NCBI GenBank assembly: GCA_029938605.1
Contig: JAOZUO010000081.1
Coordinates: 1 to 35,658 of the forward strand
From: Deltaproteobacteria bacterium
Lineage (GTDB): Bacteria > Myxococcota_A > Polyangia > HGW-17 > JAJRWW01
Direction: 5' to 3'
Length of the DNA: 35,658 nucleotides
This document shows positions 22,670 through 29,122 of the stretch, one piece after another. The notes under the pieces were generated by a model. It searched no databases. It was not told the origin of the DNA and was given only the letters and a program-made list of their open reading frames with translations. A program made the translations under genes and the position numbers. Numbering within the stretch: position 1 is the stretch's first letter; every line of letters begins with the position of its first letter.

Positions 22670-22759
22670 AAAACCAGGAACCCACTCATTAAAACGATGG
22701 GAAACGGTCGACTATCCTGGCTACGACGCGCATCTGATCGGCAGGAAGCGCGACATCGC

Positions 22760-22771
22760 TGATTCGAATCA
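22760..22771. promoter_or_regulatory. Perfect 12-bp palindrome between TRAP receptor and FadL genes
   Basis: TGATTCGAATCA is a perfect palindrome in the 121-bp gap between the two genes, about 20 bp after the receptor stop. It may be an operator for an internal promoter. No gene is seen in the gap. Confidence 0.4.
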
Positions 22772-22790
22772 AGAAGGACCTTGCTCAGAA

Positions 22791-23828
22791 CTATTTACTG
22801 CTGCAGGAGGTGGCGCGGCACAGGGTGAGCAGGGCCTTGATCTTTTTGAGATCGGCCGGCTTGTACATGGTTTTGCCAAGCGACTGTCGGAGCTTGATTT
22901 TCAGGGGTTGAAGCTGCTTGAGGAAGGCGGCAGAGGGCTTGATCAGCTTCAGTCCGTGGCGTTGCATGGAGCGCATGGCCTTGGCGTTCATGGACGCCGA
23001 GATCCGGTTCAGAAAGCGCTGCATGATCTGCCCCTGGTACTGCACGATCTTCTGCTGGGCGGGGGTGAGCTTGGTGAAGGCATCGTCGCGGATCAGCACC
23101 GAGGCGACGGCCATGGAGATTCGGTAGTCGAGAGCGTACTTGACGCTGGTGTGCCACTGGAGGGCCTGGGTCGCGTGCGGCATGCCGTAGACGGTGTCGA
23201 TGACGCGCGCTTGTAGAGACGCCAGCACGTCGGTAATGGGGAGCGTCTGTGTGTGCATGCCCAAGACCTTGAACATCATGGTGGCCATGGGGTCGCCTTT
23301 CCAGTGCCAAGCCTTGCAGCGATGGAGGTCGGACAACGAGCGGACCGGCTTTTTGGTGTAGAGGTAGATCCAGCCCGCGCTCGCCATGGCCAGCAGGCGG
23401 TAACCGCGACGCTTGAAGCGCTTCCTGAAGATCGGCTCCATGGACCTGATCACGAAACGGAATTCCTTGTAGGAGCGGTAGAGCCTGGGCAACTCCAGCA
23501 CCCGAATGGAGCTGTCGATGGAGGACAGGGCCGCCGCGGCCGCCGCCAGCCCCTGAATCTGATTGGCCTTCAGCCGACCGACGGCGCGTTGCTCGGTGCC
23601 CGCCACGGCGCCGTAGTAGAACTTGAACACCACCTCACCCTGGGTCTTTTTCTTGACCCGGACGGCGAGGCGGGACATGGCGTTGGCCCAGGGGCCGCCC
23701 CGTGGCATAATTGTGGCAAACTTCAAAACGACGGGCGCAGTGCGGCGTTTGGCGGGGGCAGCGCGGCCGTCTGCCCAGCCGCCGAGCAGCAGCATCACTG
23801 TGCCGATCGTGATCAGCAGTCTCTTCAA
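22791..23828 (-). CDS. TRAP transporter-type solute-binding protein (DctP family)
   Basis: This 345-aa protein belongs to the DctP family of TRAP receptors: LKFATIMPRGGPWANAM, VVFKFYYGAVAGTEQRAVGRLKANQIQG, VRSLSDLHRCKAWHWKGDPMATMMFKVLGM, DTVYGMPHATQALQWHTSVKY. The start is TTG at 23828 rather than an upstream codon, because GGAGG sits 7 bp before it and the product starts with a proper signal (KRLLITIGTVMLLLGG), cut near GRA. The usual carboxylate-binding Arg is not certain by eye. No DctQ or DctM membrane subunit is in the window, so it is an orphan receptor paired with outer-membrane FadL-like genes downstream. It may pass ligand to a distant transporter. Confidence 0.85.
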   Translation of the reverse strand: MKRLLITIGTVMLLLGGWADGRAAPAKRRTAPVVLKFATIMPRGGPWANAMSRLAVRVKKKTQGEVVFKFYYGAVAGTEQRAVGRLKANQIQGLAAAAAALSSIDSSIRVLELPRLYRSYKEFRFVIRSMEPIFRKRFKRRGYRLLAMASAGWIYLYTKKPVRSLSDLHRCKAWHWKGDPMATMMFKVLGMHTQTLPITDVLASLQARVIDTVYGMPHATQALQWHTSVKYALDYRISMAVASVLIRDDAFTKLTPAQQKIVQYQGQIMQRFLNRISASMNAKAMRSMQRHGLKLIKPSAAFLKQLQPLKIKLRQSLGKTMYKPADLKKIKALLTLCRATSCSSK

Positions 23829-23851
23829 AATATTGCCTCCGTGTGCCACAA

Positions 23852-23881
23852 TTCGTAGATCAGGCTGGCGCACAGTGTAAA
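23852..23881 (-). promoter_or_regulatory. Candidate promoter of the TRAP receptor/FadL operon
   Basis: On the minus strand TTTACA (23881-23876) and TACGAA (23857-23852) are 18 bp apart, with the TTG start and GGAGG a short way downstream. Confidence 0.4.
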
Positions 23882-24150
23882 AGGGATCATGCCTACTTTA
23901 GGCCATGTGCTCAAGTATGGGGGAGGGTATTTGGGGGGTCAAGTGGGCGACTCCCTCTCCTGCGACTCCCTCTCCGGGGTTGATCGCGGGTTGATGTTCG
24001 TGAAGCGTGCTCACAATGCATTCGGCTTCCCAGAAGTTCTCCCAGCGGCTGAGGGAAACGTTGAGGCAGGTTGCGATGAGCCGGTTCACGTAGGCGACAA
24101 AGGGGATCTCGGAAGGGGATCTCGGAGCGGTAGGGGATCTACGATCTGGA
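23882..24150. other. Intergenic stretch with short direct repeats, no convincing gene
   Basis: The gap between two minus-strand genes holds a 14-bp direct repeat GCGACTCCCTCTCC (23947-23960 and 23962-23975) and a triple GGGGATCT motif (about 24110-24140). A minus-strand frame here ends in LSRWENFWEAECIVSTLHEHQP, which reads like real protein, but it overlaps the small gene at 24151 and has no start signal. It may be the remnant of a decayed gene. Confidence 0.45.
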
Positions 24151-24435
24151 CTACTTGTCGAACTGCTTTCCGACGTTGATCCAGATCTGGTCGGTGACCT
24201 TCTTGGAGGCCTTGTGAACAATCTTGTTGCGTAGCCAACCCTGGGGTGCGGGCTCGATGGTCTCGTCGATGGCGGTCTCGACGATCTCGCTGCTCAAGGT
24301 GTACAGGGCTTTGTAGGCCTCATCCTTGCCGAGCCCCTTCAGCCTATCTGTAGACTTGTCCCCCACGGATTTCGCGGCAACGATCACAACTTTTTTGACC
24401 TTTCCACCAATGCTGAAGATATCAAACAGTCCCAT
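24151..24435 (-). CDS. Small hypothetical protein (94 aa)
   Basis: I do not recognise this family. The gene has a strong Shine-Dalgarno (GGAGG, 7 bp before the ATG), and the product is a charged, mostly helical soluble protein: MGLFDIFSIGGKVKKVVIVAAKS, then STDRLKGLGKDEAYKALYTLSSE, VETAIDETIEP, and a Lys-rich end with VTDQIWINVGKQFDK. The N-terminal 20 residues are amphipathic and could lie on a membrane. It has no signal peptide. It is followed by the intergenic stretch before the TRAP operon and preceded by the unusual C-rich region. It is probably a real gene because of the ribosome site and the protein-like composition. Confidence 0.6.
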   Translation of the reverse strand: MGLFDIFSIGGKVKKVVIVAAKSVGDKSTDRLKGLGKDEAYKALYTLSSEIVETAIDETIEPAPQGWLRNKIVHKASKKVTDQIWINVGKQFDK

Positions 24436-24493
24436 TTTTCGTCCTCCCTTGTTGCATTTTCTAATCTACGAGAGTCACGTGTACCACAATCCC

Positions 24494-24519
24494 CCCTTCA
24501 TGAAGCCCCCAATGAAGGG
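24494..24519. promoter_or_regulatory. Perfect 8-bp inverted repeat in divergent regulatory region
   Basis: CCCTTCAT (24494-24501) pairs with ATGAAGGG (24512-24519) around a 10-nt loop. It lies upstream of the small gene (minus) and far upstream of the lipoprotein gene (plus), next to the G-quadruplex motif. It could be an operator or hairpin. Confidence 0.5.
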
Positions 24520-24520
24520 C

Positions 24521-24568
24521 GATCGTCCCCCCCCGAACCCCCCGCCCCCCCCGAACCCCCCGACGATC
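24521..24568. repeat. Duplicated 18-bp C-tract repeat inside a 7-bp inverted repeat (G4 motif)
   Basis: The 18-bp unit C8-GAA-C6-G occurs exactly twice (24527-24544 and 24545-24562). Flanking arms GATCGTC (24521-24527) and GACGATC (24562-24568) are complementary. On the minus strand this gives four G-runs of 6-8 bases separated by 1-3 bases, a clear G-quadruplex motif, and an i-motif on the plus strand. The rest of 24436-24736 has no gene that I can support. Confidence 0.85.
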
Positions 24569-24736
24569 TGGTTGGTTTTCTCGCCTGGTTTCAGCAGGAA
24601 TTGTCGCTGGGTACAGCGCCGCTGGATCAGGTACGTCGTTCCGGGGAGGATCTGTCGTCGGACCACAGAAACGGTTGCCTATGAATTCAACCCCGGAGGG
24701 GATCGCCCCCGCCCCAACTCTGCTATAGTTTCCGCC

Positions 24737-25912
24737 ATGCGAATTGACGTAGGGGACTGCCCAGGAATATGTAGAGCAGCTCTCAGCGCTGTCCTTGCCG
24801 CTGGGTTGCTGTCTGGGTGCCCCTCCACCTCCCCCTCCTCCCAATCGGCCCCACCGGTTACCCCCCGGCGCGCACCCCGCGAAAAAATAGCCGGAGCTCC
24901 GAAGGCGAAGATAAAAGCGATCGCCACGTTCAAGGGACAGGGCCTGGCACTGCACCTGGATGGCAGCCGGTTGTACGCGGCGACGGGCCGCTGTCTGTAC
25001 GTGCTCAACCGGAACCGGGCCTCCGCCGCCCCATCGAAGCTGCACTGCCGGCCCATACGCCAGCGCATCGTCGATATCGTGAGCAACAGCAGGTACGTGA
25101 TATTCAGCTTCGGGCACCTCCCGGCGACAAACCAACTGCCGGGAGGCGTGGGGGCCATCAATAAAGCCAGCGCCGCGGTAACAATGATCTACCAAACCGG
25201 CAGGGGACCGGGTCCCCTTGCCCTCGATGAAAACCACCGAGACCGGGTGTTCGTGGGCCTTCATCACGGAGGAATCGCCTCCATCCGGGTGAGCGACACG
25301 CCGGGCGCAGCCACGATCGAGCACAACACGCTGGGTATCCCGATCCACAGCCATCTCACCCGGTTTCTCGGTGCGCACGTCTTCCTCTCCTCGGACGTCG
25401 TGCAGATCAAACGCCCCAAAGGGCACATCGTGGAGTCCCTTCACAACCAGAAGTGGGATGGTCTCCTTCAGGCAGATGGCAGCCTGTACGGCTGGCACCA
25501 CAGATCGGGGAGAATTGGCTTCGAGCTCGTGCGCTGGAAGCCCTATTCAACCGGCCGGGGAAAGCCCTGGCGCGGGAGCCTGGAACGGGTGAACGTGTCC
25601 CCGACGCTGTCCTCCATCCCGCTGATGGACGCCGTGTGGGATGGATCTCGATTTTTCGCCATCGGCCTGGAAAACGACGGTACGGTAGTCTTCCAGATCG
25701 ATCTCGCCACCGGTCGGACATCCCGGCTGGCTTCCCTCAAAGACCACCCCGTTGCCGTCGTAGCCGCGCCCTCCGCGCTCTACATCCTCACCACCCAGGC
25801 ACGCCCCTCCGCCCAGTTTGGAGTGCCACGACGCACCGGCTCCGCACCGTTGGCGAGCCCCACCGCCACCCTGTGGAGAGTCCCCAAATCCGCCCCATCG
25901 CCGATCCCGTAG
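24737..25912 (+). CDS. Lipoprotein, beta-propeller-like, unknown function
   Basis: The 391-aa product has a lipoprotein signal with a canonical lipobox (LLSGC, Cys near residue 28). A Pro/Ser-rich spacer follows. The rest has repeated short strands such as ALHLDGSRLYAATGRCLYVLNR, GPLALDENHRDRVFVGLHHGGIASIRV, DGLLQADGSLYGWH, DGSRFFAIGLENDGTVVFQIDLATGRTS and APSALYILTTQ. These are typical of a six- to seven-bladed beta-propeller reading as a surface binding protein. No catalytic motif is visible. TATAGT sits only 7 bp before the ATG, which would mean a nearly leaderless message. The gene is not clearly linked to its neighbours. Confidence 0.75.
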   Translation: MRIDVGDCPGICRAALSAVLAAGLLSGCPSTSPSSQSAPPVTPRRAPREKIAGAPKAKIKAIATFKGQGLALHLDGSRLYAATGRCLYVLNRNRASAAPSKLHCRPIRQRIVDIVSNSRYVIFSFGHLPATNQLPGGVGAINKASAAVTMIYQTGRGPGPLALDENHRDRVFVGLHHGGIASIRVSDTPGAATIEHNTLGIPIHSHLTRFLGAHVFLSSDVVQIKRPKGHIVESLHNQKWDGLLQADGSLYGWHHRSGRIGFELVRWKPYSTGRGKPWRGSLERVNVSPTLSSIPLMDAVWDGSRFFAIGLENDGTVVFQIDLATGRTSRLASLKDHPVAVVAAPSALYILTTQARPSAQFGVPRRTGSAPLASPTATLWRVPKSAPSPIP

Positions 25913-25961
25913 GATCGACGCAAGCCGCACACTCCAGCGTGAGATATTGATTGCATAGTGC

Positions 25962-25967
25962 TATACA
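25962..25967 (+). promoter_or_regulatory. Possible -10 element for the disulfide reductase gene
   Basis: TATACA lies 66 bp before the ATG at 26034 in a low-GC intergenic stretch that contains the small palindrome ATAG-TG-CTAT (25955-25964). The -35 region is poor. Confidence 0.3.
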
Positions 25968-26033
25968 AGTGCCACATCAAGTGGGTCCTTAGCTTGATGG
26001 ATGGATGGACCGCAACGACCAGGGAGAGCACAG

Positions 26034-27419
26034 ATGGAAACCCGTGAAGTTGAATACGTGATTCTCGGCGTTGGGACCGCGGGACTGGGTGCTTTTAGCC
26101 GAATTCGCAAACAGACTGATAGTGTATTGCTGATTCAGCATGGACCCTACGGCACCACCTGCGCCCGGGTCGGTTGCATGCCGAGTAAAATGCTCATCGC
26201 CGCCGGAGATCTGGCATATGCCATTGATGAGGGGGCATATTTTGGAATTGATGGACAGTACAAGGTAAACGGCAAGCGGGTATTTGAACGAATACAGCAG
26301 GAACGCGCCCAGATATTTGTTGGCAATGTGCTGAAATACGTCGACAGCATTCAGGACCAATTCAAGCTGGAAGGAAAAGCGACGTTTGTCGATCCGCATA
26401 CGATTGATGTCGATGGCAAATGGCGGATCAAGGCGGAGCGAATCATCCTTGCTTGCGGTTCTACCCCCTATGTCTCGCCAGTGTTTGAGCACTTGCGACA
26501 GGAACTGGATACCAGTGACACCATCTTTGAGCTCGAAGAGCTGCCTGCATCGCTGGCGGTAGTTGGGCTCGGGGTAATCGCGCTGGAGTTGGGGCAGGCG
26601 TTTCACCGCCTTGGGGTGAAAACCACACTTTATGGTCGCAGCGGTCGGATTGGTTCATTTTCCCACCCAAAGATGCAGCAAGAGGTACTGCGAACCTTTC
26701 AGCAGGAGCTCGATATACTCCCGCAGGGAAATTTCACCAACGCGACCAGGGTTGAGGACGGCTATGAGCTGACCTATCGCACCGGGGATGGTGAGACCAT
26801 TACCAGAACCTATGAAAGAGTGCTGCTCGCCAGTGGCAGAGCTTCCAATCTGCGTAGTATGAATCTCGAGCGCAGCGGGCTTACGCTCGATTCCAGAGGA
26901 TTGCCGCAATACGACCCTGGGACCATGCAGTGTGGTGATGCGCCGGTGTTCATTGCCGGGGATGCAACCGAAGACCTGCCCATGTGGCATGAGGCCTATA
27001 TTGAAGGTCGGATCGCCGGGGAGAGCGCGATCCATTTCCCAGCCAGAAAAGAGGGCCGAAGAGTGACCGCTCTCGGTATCTATTTTACCGATCCGCAAAT
27101 GGCTTCTGTCGGCGCTACAGGCAACTCATTAGATGTCGAACAGACCATCATCGGGCGGGCACGGATGGCAAAAGGGCCCCGCCACGAAATTTATCACGAT
27201 CATCGCGGGCTAATTCAGGTCTATGTCGACAAAAATAGCGGCTCTCTGCTGGGCGCGGAAATATTTGGTCGTGGTGCAGAACACATGGCTCAAACTCTGG
27301 TGTTGGCAATTGAGCACAAGATGACCGTCGGTGAAATCCTGCGGATGCCGGTCTATCACCCTTCTTTGGAGGAGGTGATGAAGGCCGCGCTGAACAAGGC
27401 GTTGTTTCAATTGAAATAG
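26034..27419 (+). CDS. Flavoprotein disulfide reductase (dihydrolipoyl dehydrogenase-like)
   Basis: This 461-aa protein is a class I pyridine nucleotide-disulfide oxidoreductase. It has the FAD motif G12-V-G-T-A-G17, the redox pair C43-x4-C48 (GTTCARVGCMPSK), a second Rossmann motif VVGLGVIALELG, FAD-binding VFIAGDATED, and the C-terminal catalytic His-Glu in MPVYH442PSLEE447. These features place it near dihydrolipoyl dehydrogenase and mercuric reductase-like proteins; the substrate is not settled, and no 2-oxoacid dehydrogenase genes are adjacent. AGGGAG precedes the ATG. Its base composition is clearly lower in GC than neighbours (e.g. 29 of 60 G+C at 26221-26280, against 44 of 60 at 28921-28980), with AT-ending codons. 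Recent transfer, perhaps from a gammaproteobacterium, is likely. Confidence 0.87.
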   Translation: METREVEYVILGVGTAGLGAFSRIRKQTDSVLLIQHGPYGTTCARVGCMPSKMLIAAGDLAYAIDEGAYFGIDGQYKVNGKRVFERIQQERAQIFVGNVLKYVDSIQDQFKLEGKATFVDPHTIDVDGKWRIKAERIILACGSTPYVSPVFEHLRQELDTSDTIFELEELPASLAVVGLGVIALELGQAFHRLGVKTTLYGRSGRIGSFSHPKMQQEVLRTFQQELDILPQGNFTNATRVEDGYELTYRTGDGETITRTYERVLLASGRASNLRSMNLERSGLTLDSRGLPQYDPGTMQCGDAPVFIAGDATEDLPMWHEAYIEGRIAGESAIHFPARKEGRRVTALGIYFTDPQMASVGATGNSLDVEQTIIGRARMAKGPRHEIYHDHRGLIQVYVDKNSGSLLGAEIFGRGAEHMAQTLVLAIEHKMTVGEILRMPVYHPSLEEVMKAALNKALFQLK

Positions 27420-27424
27420 CTGCT

Positions 27425-27454
27425 ATCGACAGCGAGCCGCCATCGACAGCGAGC
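27425..27454. repeat. 13-bp direct repeat between convergent genes
   Basis: ATCGACAGCGAGC occurs at 27425-27437 and 27442-27454, immediately after the low-GC reductase stop at 27419 and before the end of the iron-sulfur operon. It may mark the junction of an insertion, or merely be a small duplication. Confidence 0.75.
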
Positions 27455-27461
27455 GGGTCAA

Positions 27462-27950
27462 TCACCGTACGCCGGCGGCTTTGCGGGCCTCGGGGGCGGT
27501 GAGGAGGATCAGGGCGGTGACGGGGTAGAGGAGTAGGGCGGCGACCAGGAGCCCGGAGGCGCCGGTGGAGTAGAGGATGACGGCCTCGCCCACGGAGACG
27601 AGGCCGTAGGCGACGGTGGCGTACCAGCCCCAGCGGGCGCTGCGGTACAGGCCGATGGCGCCCACTACCAGGAGTAAGACCTTGGCGCCGTTCATGGCGG
27701 CCACCGTCCAGACGGTGGCTACGCCCGCGGCGGAGCTCCCGGCGGAGGATGCGAAGGAGAGGCCCGCCGCCAAGACCCCGGTCCACAGCAGCGCGACGAC
27801 CGCGAACAAGAGGTTTAGCACGGCGAGCACGACAAAACGCGTGGGACGGGCCGGCGATGGCGGCGATGCCGTCGATGGCGATGAAATCGGGGACCTGGTC
27901 GGGGTCTTGGTTGAGGTCGATGGCGGCGATGCCGGCGATGGCGGCGACAT
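27462..27950 (-). CDS. Small four-helix membrane protein, last gene of the iron-sulfur operon
   Basis: I do not recognise the family. The 162-aa product has a 39-residue N-terminus of almost only Pro, Ser and Thr (MSPPSPASPPSTSTKTPTRS), then about four hydrophobic segments: VVLAVLNLLFAVVALLWTGV, AAGVATVWTVAAMNGAKVLLL, WGWYATVAYGLVSVGEAVIL and GLLVAALLLYPVTALILL. Its ATG overlaps the stop of the dehydrogenase gene by one base (TAATG), so it is translationally coupled to it. Coupling to an amine-oxidase-like enzyme suggests a substrate carrier, a membrane anchor or a sensor, but none of these is shown. The coding DNA of the N-terminus is repetitive (GGCGATG-type units). Confidence 0.65.
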   Translation of the reverse strand: MSPPSPASPPSTSTKTPTRSPISSPSTASPPSPARPTRFVVLAVLNLLFAVVALLWTGVLAAGLSFASSAGSSAAGVATVWTVAAMNGAKVLLLVVGAIGLYRSARWGWYATVAYGLVSVGEAVILYSTGASGLLVAALLLYPVTALILLTAPEARKAAGVR

Positions 27951-29122
27951 TACTTGAGCGCCTCGATTTTGCTTGCGTGGTAATCGCGGTCGTAGCGGAG
28001 CATGGTGGCGGCCTCTTCGGCCAGGGGGAGCTCGCCGTCTACCATGAGGGCGGCCATGGCGCGGCCCACGCCGGGGCCCATCATGAACCCCTGACCACAC
28101 ATGCCCACGGCGAGGAACAGTCCCTCGGGCTCCGGGGCGCGGTCCACGATGGCCACGCCATCGGGGGTCATGGGGTAGAGCCCACGCCATACCCGGCGGA
28201 CAAGCATGTGCTTGAGGCGCGGCACCAGCTCGATGAGTCGCCGGGTCACGATGGGGAGGAACTCCGAGGTGGACTCACGATCCTTGCCCACCATAAGCTC
28301 CCGGGGAGTGTAGCAGAAGATGATCTGCCCCTCGTGGTTCTGCCCAAAGTAGAAGTTGGCGGTCTTACCCTCGGGACCCGGGCGCAGATCCACCACCAAG
28401 GGATCGAGGAACGGGGCCAACGGTGCGGTGATGCCGGCCTCGTGGCTGTCGGGTGTCACCGGGAGATCGAGCCCCGTGAGGGCGCCGACCTGCCGGGCGT
28501 TGGCGCCCGAAGCATTGAGCACCAGCGGCGCGTCGAACCTGGCGTCGGGGGTGTCCACGCCCTGGATCTTGCCGCCGGCCGTGCGGATGGCGGTGACCGG
28601 GCTGCGAAAACGAAACTCCACCCCGTTCGCCACGGCGGCGCGCCGGAACCCCTCCGCCGCCAGCAGCGGCGAGACCTGGCCGTCCTCGGGGGAGTAGGTG
28701 CCGCCGCGCAGCCCCTCTCGCCGGAGGCCGGGGATCAGCTCGGCCATGGCGTCGTCGTCGATCCAGTCGATGTTCAGCCCATGGGACTTCTGGGTGGAAA
28801 CCAGGGACCGGAGGGTCTGCTCCATGGGCTCATCGTAGATGGGAAAGGCGTAGCCGCCGGGCTTCCAACCCACGTCGAAGCCGTGCTCCTCTTTCCAGCC
28901 ACGAAAGATCTCGAGGCTGTCCTTGCACAGCAGGATCTTGGCCGGGTCCGAGTGGGTGGCCCGCACCCCGCCGATGGCGGCCTTGTGCTGCCCCTGCCCC
29001 GGGGCGGGAAGCTCGTCTAACACCAGCACCCGTACCCCTCGCTCGCCCAGGTACACCGCCGAAGGCATCCCCACGCTCCCGGCGCCGATAACGATGGCAT
29101 CGTAGGTGTCGTTGCGGCTCAA
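27950..29122 (-). CDS. DAO-family FAD dehydrogenase (SoxB/HcnC-like beta subunit)
   Basis: The 390-aa protein is an FAD-dependent oxidoreductase of the D-amino-acid-oxidase/sarcosine-oxidase beta family: G13-x-G-x-x-G18 in IVIGAGSVGMPSA, the substrate-domain blocks DGQVSPLLAAEGF and VLNASGANARQVG, and C-terminal GLYPMTPDGVAIVDRAPE and GMCGQGFMMGPGVG. Such beta subunits (sarcosine oxidase, dye-linked L-proline or hydroxyproline dehydrogenase, HcnC) oxidise a secondary amine or imino acid together with an alpha subunit. The TTG start at 29122 overlaps the alpha-like gene stop (TTGA). Because the alpha-like partner is a ferredoxin-type electron acceptor, this is more likely a dehydrogenase than an oxidase. 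Substrate unknown. Confidence 0.82.
   Translation of the reverse strand: MSRNDTYDAIVIGAGSVGMPSAVYLGERGVRVLVLDELPAPGQGQHKAAIGGVRATHSDPAKILLCKDSLEIFRGWKEEHGFDVGWKPGGYAFPIYDEPMEQTLRSLVSTQKSHGLNIDWIDDDAMAELIPGLRREGLRGGTYSPEDGQVSPLLAAEGFRRAAVANGVEFRFRSPVTAIRTAGGKIQGVDTPDARFDAPLVLNASGANARQVGALTGLDLPVTPDSHEAGITAPLAPFLDPLVVDLRPGPEGKTANFYFGQNHEGQIIFCYTPRELMVGKDRESTSEFLPIVTRRLIELVPRLKHMLVRRVWRGLYPMTPDGVAIVDRAPEPEGLFLAVGMCGQGFMMGPGVGRAMAALMVDGELPLAEEAATMLRYDRDYHASKIEALK

Noticed and set aside
23898..24221. Minus-strand frame of 107 aa containing LSRWENFWEAEC
   Set aside because: It overlaps the small gene with a strong ribosome site, its N-terminus is Ser/Arg/Pro nonsense and it has no start signal. 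The C-terminal part could be a decayed gene, so it is only mentioned in the intergenic entry.
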